A DNA stretch of 64,000 nucleotides from Chelativorans sp. AA-79. Lineage in GTDB: Bacteria > Pseudomonadota > Alphaproteobacteria > Rhizobiales > Rhizobiaceae. Positions 20,578-29,797 of this stretch are shown in pieces. The stretch spans positions 3,116,001 to 3,180,000 of the forward strand of contig NZ_CP120361.1 in NCBI RefSeq assembly GCF_029457495.1, in the 5' to 3' direction. The position numbers and the translations under genes were made by a program. How positions within the stretch are numbered: the stretch's first letter is position 1; every line of letters begins with the position of its first letter. Under the pieces are notes generated by a model. The model made no database searches. It was not told the origin of the DNA and saw only the letters and a list, made by a program, of their open reading frames with translations.

Positions 20578-20823
20578 CCTCGTTCCTTCCGGCCCGCCGG
20601 GGCCACGACATGCCTTTCGGTTATAATGACTGGAGGAAAAGCAATTTGACAATCATGTGACGCATGCTTTCAATTCGTCCCCAGTATTGCAGTCGCAGTA
20701 CGCATGCAGCGGGCGTGGCGGGCGAGCGGTTCTTATCGACCTTCAACGGCAGTGCACCCGGGGCAGCAGCCCTGCGGGAGCAGGCGCTCGCCTACAAGCA
20801 TAAACAAAAGGGGACTGAGGCAA

Positions 20824-22431
20824 ATGAGATCAGCACTTTCCGTCGGAACACTGGCGCTTTTCATGTCGGCGGCGGCCCCCGCCCATGCGGCGATGCTTTC
20901 CGTGTGCATCGAGGGCAGCCCCGAGATTTTCAACCCGCAGCTTACGAGCAGCGGCACGACATCCTATGTTCTCGGCCAGATCTATGATGGGCTCGTATCG
21001 GTGAAGGCCGGCACGTCCGAGCTCGAGCCGGCGCTGGCGGAAAGCTGGACGATCTCGGATGACGGCCGCACTTACACCTTCAAGCTGCGCCAGGGCGTCA
21101 AGTGGCAGTCGAACGCAAGGTTCACGCCCAGTCGCGATTTCAACGCCGACGACGTCCTCTTCACCTTCGAGCGGATGATGCAGGAAGACCATCCCTACAG
21201 CAAGGTGAGCGGCGGCACCTATATCACCTTCAACACCAAGCTGGCGGACACGCTGGAATCGGTGGAGAAGATCGACGACCACACCGTGGCCTTCCACCTC
21301 AAGCAGCCGCTGGCGCCTTTCGTCGGCATCATGGCGCACCAGTCGCTCGCGATCACCTCGGCCGAATATGCCGACGCGCTGCTGAAGGCGGGGGCGCCGG
21401 AAAGGTTCGACCGCGATCCGATCGGCACGGGGCCGTTCATGCTGCAGGCCTACGAGACCGACTCCGTGGTACGCCTCATCCCCTTCCAGGAGACCTGGGG
21501 AGCCGCCATCGGCGACGAGGCGCGCACGCCCAAGGTGGACGCGGCGGTCCTCGCGATCAGCCCGGATGCCTCCGTGCGGCTGCAGCGCGCACTGGCCGGA
21601 GAGTGCCACATCGCGCTCTACCCCAATCTCGCGGACCGCGAGACCATCGAGAACAGCGACGAGCTGAACCCGGTGCAGACGCCGGTGGCGTCGTCGGGTT
21701 TCATCACCTTCAATTTCCGCGAGGAGAAGTTCCAGGACAAGCGCGTGCGCGAGGCGCTCGCGCACGCCATCGACATGGAGCCGCTGGTCGAAGTCGTCTA
21801 TAACGGCATGGGCAAGGTGACCGGGGCGCTGGTCCCGCCTGCCCTCTGGGGCTCCGCCGATATCGGCGCCCATGAATATGACGTCGAGAAGGCCAAGACG
21901 CTCCTGAAGGAAGCCGGATACGAGAACGGCTTTTCCACGCAGCTCTGGGCCGTGCCCGTCGCCAGGCCATATATGCCAAATGGCCGCCGCGCCGCCGAGA
22001 TGATCCAGGCCGATTGGGCGGAAATCGGCGTGGACGCCGAGATCGTCACCTTTGAATGGGCCGAATATATCCAGCGTTCGCGCGCGGGCGAGGCCCAGGT
22101 CGGCATGTTCGGCGGCATCTACGATTTTCCCGACCCGAGCCAGATCCCGAACAACTATTTCACCTGCGATTCGTCCGGCAAACCGAGTCCCTCCAACATC
22201 GGCGCCTGGTGCAACGAGGAGTTCATCTCCATCATGAACAAGGCCGGCTCGATCACCGACCAGGCCGAGCGCGAGGCGCTGTATGAAGAGGCGCAGCAGG
22301 TGTTCCACGAGGAGGTGCCGGCGGTGATCCTCGGCGGGGCGGACATGATCACGGCCGTGGACAAGAAGGTGCACGGCTATGTGCCCCAGATCTTCGGCAC
22401 CAGCCGCCTTTCGGGGGTGACCGTCGAGTGA
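20824..22431 (+). CDS. ABC transporter substrate-binding protein, family 5 (orphan)
   Basis: A 535-residue periplasmic binding protein of the oligopeptide/nickel (SBP_bac_5) class, with a signal peptide ending APAHA. Typical blocks are EPALAESWTISDDGRTYTFK, RQGVKW and DVLFTFERMM. No permease or ATPase of the peptide class is encoded nearby, so it must work with a transporter elsewhere or has another role. The start MRSALSVG at 20824 is preferred because it gives a clean signal peptide. It is probably the first gene of an operon with the FAD oxidase. Confidence 0.87.
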   Translation: MRSALSVGTLALFMSAAAPAHAAMLSVCIEGSPEIFNPQLTSSGTTSYVLGQIYDGLVSVKAGTSELEPALAESWTISDDGRTYTFKLRQGVKWQSNARFTPSRDFNADDVLFTFERMMQEDHPYSKVSGGTYITFNTKLADTLESVEKIDDHTVAFHLKQPLAPFVGIMAHQSLAITSAEYADALLKAGAPERFDRDPIGTGPFMLQAYETDSVVRLIPFQETWGAAIGDEARTPKVDAAVLAISPDASVRLQRALAGECHIALYPNLADRETIENSDELNPVQTPVASSGFITFNFREEKFQDKRVREALAHAIDMEPLVEVVYNGMGKVTGALVPPALWGSADIGAHEYDVEKAKTLLKEAGYENGFSTQLWAVPVARPYMPNGRRAAEMIQADWAEIGVDAEIVTFEWAEYIQRSRAGEAQVGMFGGIYDFPDPSQIPNNYFTCDSSGKPSPSNIGAWCNEEFISIMNKAGSITDQAEREALYEEAQQVFHEEVPAVILGGADMITAVDKKVHGYVPQIFGTSRLSGVTVE

Positions 22432-22553
22432 GGCCGTGGCGCCCGCGGAAAGGCGCTTTTCCGAGGTCCGTCTCCGGAAGAGGCCTTGGCGGACCATTCG
22501 CGGGCGCCTCTTGATCCCCAGCCTGAAACCCAAGCCTCAACTGCGGAAGTGAC

Positions 22554-23669
22554 ATGCGTGTCCTGATCATCGGCGCCGGAATTCTCGGCGCAAGCACTGC
22601 CTACCACCTCGTCCGGAAGGGCGTGGAGGTGGAAATCGTCGACGAAGCCCACCAGGGCAAGGCGACGCTCGCGGGGGCGGGCATCGTCTGCCCCTGGGCG
22701 ACCAAGGCCGACGATCCGGACTGGTACCGCATGTATGCCGAGGGTGCGCGATATTACGATACGCTCATCGACGGGCTGCGGGAGCGCGGCGAAACCAGCC
22801 TCGGCTATGGCAAGGTCGGCGCACTGGTGGTTGCCGAGGACAAGGCCGAGCTCGACGCGGCGGAGGAACGGATCGCCCGCCGGATCAAGGATGCGCCGGA
22901 AGCCGGCGCGGTGCGGCGCATCAGCCCTGCGGAGGCTCACGGCCTCTTCCCGCCGCTGCGCCGAGACTTGGAGGCGATCCACATCCCGGGCGGCGCACGC
23001 GTCGACGCGCGGCTGCTTGCCGCGGCCATGCTGCGCGTCGCCGTCTCCATGGGGGCGAAGCTTCGCAGCGACCACGTCACGCTGGGGCTGAAGGACGGCC
23101 GTGCCGAATGCCTGGACAATGAAGGCGGTCCGATCCCCGCCGACGAGATCATCGTGACGGCCGGTGCCTGGGCTTCGCAGATCCTGGCGCCGCTCGGCCT
23201 TCTTCATCCAGTCGCGCCGCAGAAGGGGCAGATCATCCATCTGCGCCTTCCCGGCGTGGCGACCGCCGCGTGGCCGGTCGTCCTGCCCATGGGCAGCCAC
23301 TACATGCTGGCCTTCGACGATTCCCGCGTGGTGATCGGAGCGACGAGAGAGGACAATTCCGGCTTCGACTACCGCGTGACGGCCGCCGGCGAATTCGAAG
23401 TGCTCGGCGCGGGGCTCAAGATCGCCCCCGGGCTCGCCGCAGCGACCCATATCGAAACCCGCGTGGGCTTCCGCCCCGCGGCCCGCACCATCAAGCCCAT
23501 CCTCGGCCGTGTGCCGGATATCGGAAACCTCATCCTCGGCAACGGCCTCGGCGCCTCGGGCCTCACCGTCGGGCCGTTCGCGGGCCGGCAGCTTGCACGG
23601 GTTGCCACGGGCGGGACGACGGACGTTCCCCTTGAAGGCTATGCGCCCGCAGGCCGCCAGCCGACCTGA
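22554..23669 (+). CDS. FAD-dependent D-amino-acid/amine oxidase (DAO family)
   Basis: A 371-residue flavoprotein with an N-terminal Rossmann dinucleotide motif (VLIIGAGILGASTAYHL), a second FAD block (EIIVTAGAWASQILAPLG), and the C-terminal GNGLGASGLTVGPFAG typical of the glycine oxidase, sarcosine oxidase and DadA group. The reaction expected is oxidative deamination of an amino acid or secondary amine to an imine. The RidA protein encoded 91 bp downstream would hydrolyse such imines. The substrate cannot be deduced. Confidence 0.85.
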   Translation: MRVLIIGAGILGASTAYHLVRKGVEVEIVDEAHQGKATLAGAGIVCPWATKADDPDWYRMYAEGARYYDTLIDGLRERGETSLGYGKVGALVVAEDKAELDAAEERIARRIKDAPEAGAVRRISPAEAHGLFPPLRRDLEAIHIPGGARVDARLLAAAMLRVAVSMGAKLRSDHVTLGLKDGRAECLDNEGGPIPADEIIVTAGAWASQILAPLGLLHPVAPQKGQIIHLRLPGVATAAWPVVLPMGSHYMLAFDDSRVVIGATREDNSGFDYRVTAAGEFEVLGAGLKIAPGLAAATHIETRVGFRPAARTIKPILGRVPDIGNLILGNGLGASGLTVGPFAGRQLARVATGGTTDVPLEGYAPAGRQPT

Positions 23670-23760
23670 CACGAAGAGCAGCAGCCGAAATCTCCCTATC
23701 CTCCGCGGCTGCCGCGGCGGAGCGCAGACGTTTTCTACTTGAATCAGGAAAGGACGTTTC

Positions 23761-24111
23761 ATGATCAAACGCCATCGCAAGCACCGCATCATGCACGGCG
23801 TGGTGGAGCACAACGGCGTGCTCTATCTGGGCGGCCATGCCGCCAACGATATCTCCGTCGGCATGAAGGAACAAACCCGGCAGGTCTGCCGGAAGCTCGA
23901 AGACGTGCTTGCAGAGTGCGGGTCGGACAAGACCAGGATCCTTTCCGCCCGCATCTACATCACCGACATGTCGTGCAAGGAGGAGATGAACGAGGCCTGG
24001 CTCGAATGGCTCGACGGCGACGACCTGCCCTCGCGCGCCACCATCGGCGTCGCCGACCTCGGTGATCCCAAACGGCTCATCGAAGTCGTGCTGATCGCCG
24101 CGACGAAATAG
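23761..24111 (+). CDS. RidA-family enamine/imine deaminase
   Basis: A 116-residue Rid protein. The catalytic arginine is present in SRATIGV (Arg92) and the C-terminal KRLIEVVLIAATK carries the conserved Glu, so deaminase activity on imines is plausible. It trimerises in the family. Its position between an amino-acid/amine oxidase and an FMN enzyme suggests it clears reactive imine intermediates of that pathway. It is probably co-transcribed with both neighbours. Confidence 0.88.
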   Translation: MIKRHRKHRIMHGVVEHNGVLYLGGHAANDISVGMKEQTRQVCRKLEDVLAECGSDKTRILSARIYITDMSCKEEMNEAWLEWLDGDDLPSRATIGVADLGDPKRLIEVVLIAATK

Positions 24112-24137
24112 GAACCGGCCGGACAGGGAGCAGCGCG

Positions 24138-25238
24138 ATGACGGACAAGCGGATCGACGACCGCTACGCGACGGACGAGAAATACACGACGCTCCGCGGC
24201 ATCCATGAGGACGCCCGGCGGCATCTCTCCGAGATCGACTGGAATTTCCTCTGGTGCGGCACCGGCGAGGAGGTGACGGCCAGGGACAATGTCGCAGCCT
24301 TCGACCGCTACCGCTTCGTCACGCCGCTCTTTGCCGGGATCAGCAAGCCGGACACGCGGACCAATGTGCTCGGATTCGACCTGAGCTTCCCCGCCTTCAT
24401 CGCTCCATTCGGCGAGGAGGCGGTGTTCCACCCGGAAGGCCATCTGGCCATAGGGCGGGCGGCCGAGTCGGCGGGCATCCAGCAGATGGTGCCCGTGGCC
24501 GCCTCGTATTCGCTGGAAGAGATCGCGGCCGCCTCCTCCGTCGCATCGGTGTTCCAGATGACCTTCGTGGGCGAGGAGGACGCCGCGATCGACATGATGG
24601 AGCGCGCCAGGGCGGCAGGCTACAAATATATCTGCGTCACCTATTCGCCGATCCGCCAATGGCGCGAGCGCATGATGGAGGATCGCTTCTCCATCCGCGG
24701 CAAGAAAGGCAATCCCAATTTCGGGCCGGGGCTTTCCGATCCGGCTGCGCTTCTGGAACTGCTGGAATTCACCGAACCGCGATGGAGCTGGAAGCAGGCG
24801 GCGCGCGCGATTTCCCGCGCGCCCCTTCCCTGCATCGTCAAGGGCGTACAGAGCACCGACGACGCCAAGGCATCCCTCGATGCCGGCGCGATCGGCCTCT
24901 ATGTCTCGAACTATGGCGGCCGAACGATGGACCGCACGCCCGCCGCGCTCGACCTTTTGCCCGACATACGCAGAGCGGCGGGACCAGACGTGCCGATCAT
25001 CTTCGATTCCGGCATCCGGCGCGGCAGCGACATCGCCACGGCGCTCGCGCTCGGAGCGGACGCAGTGGCGCTCGGCCGGCTGATCGCGCTGGCTCTGGCG
25101 GCGGACGGTGAACATGGCGTGCGACGCACGCTGGAGCTTCTGCAGCGGGAATTCTGGACCACGCTCGGGCATCTGGGCTGTTCGAGCGTGGAGGACCTCG
25201 ATGAATCAGTCCTCTACACGGCACAATCGGGAACCTGA
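24138..25238 (+). CDS. FMN-dependent alpha-hydroxy-acid oxidase/dehydrogenase family, atypical active site
   Basis: A 366-residue TIM-barrel flavoprotein of the lactate/glycolate/mandelate oxidase family. Family blocks are FDLSFPAFIAPFG, the lysine motif CIVKGVQS, and the FMN phosphate site IIFDSGIRRGSDIATALALGA. In characterised members the catalytic base is the His of SNHGGR. Here the motif is SNYGGRTMD with Tyr259, so standard 2-hydroxy-acid oxidation is doubtful. It starts 27 bp after ridA, so it lies in the same operon. Confidence 0.85.
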   Translation: MTDKRIDDRYATDEKYTTLRGIHEDARRHLSEIDWNFLWCGTGEEVTARDNVAAFDRYRFVTPLFAGISKPDTRTNVLGFDLSFPAFIAPFGEEAVFHPEGHLAIGRAAESAGIQQMVPVAASYSLEEIAAASSVASVFQMTFVGEEDAAIDMMERARAAGYKYICVTYSPIRQWRERMMEDRFSIRGKKGNPNFGPGLSDPAALLELLEFTEPRWSWKQAARAISRAPLPCIVKGVQSTDDAKASLDAGAIGLYVSNYGGRTMDRTPAALDLLPDIRRAAGPDVPIIFDSGIRRGSDIATALALGADAVALGRLIALALAADGEHGVRRTLELLQREFWTTLGHLGCSSVEDLDESVLYTAQSGT

Positions 25239-25265
25239 AGGATCTGTCTCACCAGGAAGGCGCCC

Positions 25266-26096
25266 CTATTCCGCAAGCAAGGTACGCATCAGCGCGTGAC
25301 GTGGATCCGCGAGACCGTCGACGACATTGAAGTGATGCCGGTCGGGCTCCACGACCGCCGAGGTGATCGCGCCAAGGCCGGTCCAGACATTGGCGAGCAG
25401 CGCGTTCTGCCGCAGGAATTCGGCCCGTTCACTGCCACCCACCCAACAGGTGATGCGCGCGCCCTCCATGGGGCGCAGGAGCGCAGGGCTTTCGGCAGCG
25501 GCTTCGGCCTCGTCGATCGCAAGCGTCCCGTTCATGCCGGTGCGCATGAGCGGACGCAGATCGTGAACGCCGGAGATCGAGACCACGCGGCGAATGCGCC
25601 CGCTCACCCGTGAGGCAAGCGGTGTGGTGGCCGAAACCATGCGGCTGACGAGATGTCCGCCGGCCGAATGTCCCGTCAGCATCAGTGGTCCTTCCACCAT
25701 GGCGGCCGCCGCTTCGACCGCAGCAGCAACCTCCTTCACGATGCCGCCGATGCGAATCTGAGGGCAGAGCGTGTAGGAGGGCATGGCAACGGCATGGCCG
25801 CTCTCCACCGCTCCCGCCGCGAGATGCGACCAATAGCTCTTGTCGAACCGCAACCAGTATCCCCCATGGACGAAGACGACGAGGCCCCCGGGCTTCCCTT
25901 CGGGAAGGAAGAGGTCGAACCGGTTGCGCGGACGATCCCCATACGGAAGGTCGAGCCTGGCGCGGCCGACGCCGGCAAGGCTCTCGCGAAAAGCCCGCGC
26001 GGGCTCCATCCACGCCTCGGGCCACCGGTCGCCGCCAGGGATGTTCGGACCATTGGCATAGGCATCGTCCCAATCGGTGATCATACGCTCGAACAT
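25266..26096 (-). CDS. Alpha/beta hydrolase, arylformamidase (kynurenine formamidase)-like
   Basis: A 276-residue esterase-fold hydrolase. The oxyanion motif is FVHGGYW and the nucleophile elbow is [15 protein letters not shown]. The putative catalytic His is in [11 protein letters not shown] near the C-terminus. The HGGYW plus GHSAGG combination and the size fit the N-formylkynurenine hydrolase type. That reading is supported by a degraded tryptophan 2,3-dioxygenase immediately next to it on the opposite strand. It is convergent with the FMN enzyme. A shorter start, MITDWDD, is possible. Confidence 0.8.
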   Translation of the reverse strand: MFERMITDWDDAYANGPNIPGGDRWPEAWMEPARAFRESLAGVGRARLDLPYGDRPRNRFDLFLPEGKPGGLVVFVHGGYWLRFDKSYWSHLAAGAVESGHAVAMPSYTLCPQIRIGGIVKEVAAAVEAAAAMVEGPLMLTGHSAGGHLVSRMVSATTPLASRVSGRIRRVVSISGVHDLRPLMRTGMNGTLAIDEAEAAAESPALLRPMEGARITCWVGGSERAEFLRQNALLANVWTGLGAITSAVVEPDRHHFNVVDGLADPRHALMRTLLAE

Positions 26097-26164
26097 GGAA
26101 CCTCTCCCCGTCTATGCCCCAATAGAAGCAGCCCGATCCTGGGCGGAGTCAACACGCCCGATAG

Positions 26165-26430
26165 ACTTTGGGCTTGGAGGAAATTGCGGCCGGTGTCATG
26201 CAGCGGGAATACGCATGGCGCGGCTGGAATCGGCAGCTCTACGAATTCGCCGAGAAGCCGGTCGATTACGAGACTATTTCCGCCGCTCACGCTTCAACCA
26301 CGAGACGACGGTGGAGCGCATCATCGGCTTGAAACGGGGCACCGGCGGCAGACCAGGCGTTTCCTATCTGAAGAAGATGCTGGAGGTTGAACTGTTTCCA
26401 GAACTCTGGAAAGTTCGCACCAGACTGTAG
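26165..26430 (+). pseudogene. kynA: Tryptophan 2,3-dioxygenase remnant (C-terminal third, frameshifted)
   Basis: Two frames together read as the C-terminus of tryptophan 2,3-dioxygenase. Frame one, from 26165, has [17 protein letters not shown] and [12 protein letters not shown]. Frame two, from 26272, continues with [19 protein letters not shown], then [20 protein letters not shown] and [11 protein letters not shown]. The junction GATTACGAGACTATTTC is one base short of continuous. A TAG at 26162-26164 closes the upstream frame and the catalytic N-terminal two thirds are missing. It neighbours the arylformamidase-like gene, the next enzyme of the kynurenine route. Confidence 0.85.
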
Positions 26431-26459
26431 CCATCCAAGATGACGGGAGGGGAATAACA

Positions 26460-27596
26460 ATGAAAAAAGTTCTCGCAACAGGCCTGCTTGGTCTGTCTGT
26501 GGTCATGGCCGGGCGCGCCTATGCCGAGCCGGTGAAGATCGGGGTCATCACGACGCTCTCAGGCGGCGGGGCGGGGCTCGGCGTCGACATGCGGGACGCC
26601 TTCACGCTGGCTATCGAGCAGTCCGGCAACGAGGAGATCGAGCTCGTCATCGAAGACGATGCGCAGAAGCCCGAACTCGCCGTGCAGATCGCCGAGAAGA
26701 TGATCCAGAGCGACAAGGTCGACCTCATGACCGGAATCATCTGGTCGAACCTCGCCATGGCCGTGGTGCCCAACGCGGTGGCGCAGGACATCATCTATCT
26801 CTCGCCCAATGCCGGTCCCTCGGCACTTGCCGGCGCCAACTGCCATCCGAACTACTTCAACGTCGCCTACCAGAACGACAATTTCCACGAGGCGATGGGG
26901 CAATATGCCAGCCAGACCTCCAAAAAGACCTTCATCCTTGCGCCAAACTATCCGGCCGGCAAGGATTCGCTCACCGGTTTCAAGCGCTTCTACAATGGAG
27001 AGCTCGCGGGCGAGCTCTATACGCAAGTCGGCCAGACCGACTATGCTGCCGAGATCGCCCAGATCCGCGCTTCGGGTGCGGACTCGGTCTTCTTTTTCCT
27101 GCCGGGCGGCATGGGCATCGCCTTCATGAAGCAATACGCCCAGTCGGGCGTGGATATCCCGGTCATGGGGCCGAGCTTCTCCTTCAGCCAGGACGTGCTA
27201 CCTGCGGTGGGCGATGCTGCGCTCGGTGTGAAGAACTCCGCCTCATGGTCAAAGGACCTGGACAACGAAGCCAACAAGACGTTCGTGGAGGCCTTCCAGG
27301 CCGAATACGGCCGGCTCCCCTCCATCTACGCCGCGCAGAGCTGGGATACGGCGAACCTCATCCTCTCCGCCCTCTCCAAGGCGAGCGTGAAGGACAAGGA
27401 AGCTTTCCGCGCCGCGCTTAAGGAAGCGGATTTCGATTCCGTTCGTGGAGATCTCGAGTTCAACACGAACAATCACCCGATCCAGGACATCTATATCCGC
27501 GAGGTGGTGAAGGAAGGCGACGTGCTCACCAACAAGATCGTGGGTACCGCCTTCGAAGACCACAATGACGCCTATGCGAGCGAGTGCAAGATGTAG
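26460..27596 (+). CDS. Branched-chain-amino-acid-type ABC transporter substrate-binding protein
   Basis: A 378-residue periplasmic-binding protein of the HAAT/LivK class. The signal peptide is MKKVLATGLLGLSVVMAGRA, then YAEP. The mature protein opens with VKIGVITTLSGGGAGLG. It is the first gene of a five-gene transporter set, but is separated from the permeases by a 300-bp gap holding a large inverted repeat. The ligand is unknown: HAAT proteins carry branched-chain and aromatic amino acids, amides, urea or aromatic acids. The ribosome-binding site GGGAGGGGAA lies just upstream. Confidence 0.9.
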   Translation: MKKVLATGLLGLSVVMAGRAYAEPVKIGVITTLSGGGAGLGVDMRDAFTLAIEQSGNEEIELVIEDDAQKPELAVQIAEKMIQSDKVDLMTGIIWSNLAMAVVPNAVAQDIIYLSPNAGPSALAGANCHPNYFNVAYQNDNFHEAMGQYASQTSKKTFILAPNYPAGKDSLTGFKRFYNGELAGELYTQVGQTDYAAEIAQIRASGADSVFFFLPGGMGIAFMKQYAQSGVDIPVMGPSFSFSQDVLPAVGDAALGVKNSASWSKDLDNEANKTFVEAFQAEYGRLPSIYAAQSWDTANLILSALSKASVKDKEAFRAALKEADFDSVRGDLEFNTNNHPIQDIYIREVVKEGDVLTNKIVGTAFEDHNDAYASECKM

Positions 27597-27607
27597 GCTG
27601 GCATGGA

Positions 27608-27840
27608 CCCCTCTCTTGCAAATTCCAAGGACCTGGCTTCGCCAAGCCCAAGAATTTGCTTTCTCCCCCGCCAAGAGGAGATAGCGCCGGCATCGGCCTC
27701 TTCCGCCAGGCGCTCAGCGCAGATGTTTTTGCAACGGCGCCGGCGCAGTCCTGATCTCCCCCTTTGGCGGGGGAGAAAGCGATTTCTTAGGTTTAGCCGG
27801 AGCAAAGTGGAGGCTAAGCCTTGGAAATCGCAAGAGAGGG
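27608..27840. repeat. Large imperfect inverted repeat, RIME-like intergenic element
   Basis: The 300-bp space between the binding-protein gene and the permeases is almost filled by an imperfect palindrome. The left arm, beginning CCCTCTCTTGC (27608) and including TTTCTCCCCCGCC, is matched by a right arm with GGCGGGGGAGAAAG ending GCAAGAGAGGG (27840). The centre contains further short inverted segments such as GCGCCGGC. The CTCCCCC-GCC/GGCGGGGGAG signature resembles rhizobial intergenic mosaic elements. I see no coding potential in it. Confidence 0.75.
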
Positions 27841-27896
27841 GGTGACCGCCCTCACCCCGAAGCTCACCATTTGCGCTCCCAGCTGGATCCCGCCCC

Positions 27897-28817
27897 TTGT
27901 CCACCGCCCTCCTGATAGAGCAGCTCCTGAACGGCCTCCAGCTCGGGGTGATGCTCTTCCTCATGGCGGCGGGGCTGACGCTGATCTTCGGTGTCATGGG
28001 GCTCATCAATCTCGCCCACGGCTCGCTTTACATGGTCGGCGCCTTCGCCTGCGCATTGGTGGCGGGCGCCACCGGCTCCTTCTGGATCGGACTTGCAGCC
28101 AGCCTCGCCGCTGCCGCTGCAGCGGGCGCGATCGTCGAGATCACCGTCATCCGCAGGCTCTATGAGCGCGATCATCTCGACCAGGTGCTCGCCACCTTCG
28201 CGCTGATCCTGATCTTCTCGGAAGGCACACGCTGGCTCTTCGGCTCCTTCCCGCTTTACCTCGATATCCCACCCCTGCTTCAGGGCGCGGTCTCGCTGCC
28301 TGGCGGCGGCCAATACCAGCTCTATCGCCTCGTCATCATCGGCGTGGGCGTCCTCGTGGCGGCCGAGCTCTACCTCCTCATCTCCCGCACACGGCTCGGC
28401 ATGCGTATCCGCGCCGGCGAATCCGACCGGGAGATGATCGCGGCACTCGGTGTCGACATCTCCACGCTCTACACCGTGGTCTTCGCGCTGGGGGCAGCGC
28501 TCGCCGGCCTCGCCGGCGCGCTGGTGGGGGCGCTGCAATCGGTGCAGGTCGGCATGGGCGAGCCGGTGCTGATCCTCGCCTTCGTCGTCATCGTCATCGG
28601 CGGCATCGGCTCCATCAAGGGAGCGCTGTTCGGCGCAGTGCTCGTGGGGGTGACGGACACGCTGGGGCGTTTCCTCCTGCCGCAGGCGCTGACGCTGATG
28701 CTTCCACCCTCGCAAGCAGCGCTTGTCGGCGGGGCACTCGCATCCATGCTGATCTATATCGTCATGGCGCTTATCCTCGCTTTCAGGCCGAGCGGCCTCT
28801 TCGCCACACAATCATGA
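27897..28817 (+). CDS. Branched-chain-amino-acid-type ABC permease (LivH-like)
   Basis: A 306-residue inner-membrane permease with about eight hydrophobic segments. Family blocks are GLTLIFGVMGLINLAHGSLY and AALGVDISTLYTVVFALG, with GGIGSIKGALFGAVLVG near the C-terminus. The start is a TTG at 27897 just after the repeat element, with no strong ribosome-binding site, so translation may be weak. Its stop overlaps the livM start by four bases. Confidence 0.9.
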   Translation: MSTALLIEQLLNGLQLGVMLFLMAAGLTLIFGVMGLINLAHGSLYMVGAFACALVAGATGSFWIGLAASLAAAAAAGAIVEITVIRRLYERDHLDQVLATFALILIFSEGTRWLFGSFPLYLDIPPLLQGAVSLPGGGQYQLYRLVIIGVGVLVAAELYLLISRTRLGMRIRAGESDREMIAALGVDISTLYTVVFALGAALAGLAGALVGALQSVQVGMGEPVLILAFVVIVIGGIGSIKGALFGAVLVGVTDTLGRFLLPQALTLMLPPSQAALVGGALASMLIYIVMALILAFRPSGLFATQS

Positions 28818-29797
28818 GACGGGCCGTGACGCGCGAGAGCATCTCCAACCTGGCCCTCACCCTGCTTCTGCTCGCGGTGCCCATTGCCGCATCCACCATG
28901 GGCGAACCGTTCTACGTGACGCTTGCCACGCGCATCGCCATCCTGGCGCTCGCCGCCGTCGGCCTGAACCTGGCGCTCGGTCTCGGCGGCCTCGTCTCCT
29001 TCGGCCACGCAGCCTTTTTCGGGCTCGGCGGCTATGCCGCGGGCATCCTGGCGACCCACGCCTTCAACGCCGAGCCGCTTTTCCTCGGATTGCAGGCCAC
29101 CACCTCCATGCCGGTCATCTGGCTGGTCGCGGTCGCCGTCTGCGGGCTGGTGGCGGTCCCCATCGGCGCGGTGAGCCTGCGCACCTCCGGCGTCTATTTC
29201 ATCATGATCACCCTCGCCTTCGCGCAGATGATCTACTATTTCGCCATCTCCTGGCCCGCCTATGGCGGCCAGGACGGGTTGTCGATCTATGTGCGCAACA
29301 GCTTTCCGGGCGTGAACACGGCGCAGCCGCTGCCCTTCTTCCTGATCTGCTACGGCGTGCTGATCGCCGCCCTTGCCCTTTTCCGGGCCATGCAGGGCTC
29401 CCGGTTCGGTGCGGCACTCCAGGCCGCGCGGCAGAACCCCGTCCGACTCGCCGCCGTGGGCATCGCCCCGTTCAGGATCCGGCTCACCGCCTTCGTCGTC
29501 TCGGCGATGATCACCAGCGTCGCCGGCGCGCTCTTCGCCGACCTCAGCCGGTTCGCAAGCCCTTCGATGCTTTCCTGGCACATGTCGGGCGAGCTGATCG
29601 TGCTTGTCATCCTGGGCGGCACGGGCCGCCTGTTCGGGCCGGTGGCAGGTGCCGCGCTCTATGTGCTGTTCGAATACGCGCTGGGCGGCATCACCGAGCG
29701 CTGGCAGCTTTTCCTCGGGCTCATCCTGCTCGGCGTCGTGCTGTTTGCACGTGGCGGGCTCATGGGCCTCGTCGCGGGAAAGGAGCGCCATGGCTGA
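28814..29797 (+). CDS. Branched-chain-amino-acid-type ABC permease (LivM-like)
   Basis: A 327-residue permease, partner of the preceding LivH-like protein. Visible blocks are ALAAVGLNLALGLGGLVSFG, HAAFFGLGGYAAGIL, RTSGVYFIMITLAFAQM and VILGGTGRLFGPVAGA. It starts at the ATGA overlap with livH and its end overlaps livG by eight bases, so the complex is translationally coupled. Confidence 0.92.
   Translation: MRRAVTRESISNLALTLLLLAVPIAASTMGEPFYVTLATRIAILALAAVGLNLALGLGGLVSFGHAAFFGLGGYAAGILATHAFNAEPLFLGLQATTSMPVIWLVAVAVCGLVAVPIGAVSLRTSGVYFIMITLAFAQMIYYFAISWPAYGGQDGLSIYVRNSFPGVNTAQPLPFFLICYGVLIAALALFRAMQGSRFGAALQAARQNPVRLAAVGIAPFRIRLTAFVVSAMITSVAGALFADLSRFASPSMLSWHMSGELIVLVILGGTGRLFGPVAGAALYVLFEYALGGITERWQLFLGLILLGVVLFARGGLMGLVAGKERHG

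Noticed and set aside
17335..20649. Plus-strand open frame of about 1100 codons
   Set aside because: Antisense shadow spanning ppx, ppk and lysR; no recognisable domains, while all three minus-strand genes are clear.
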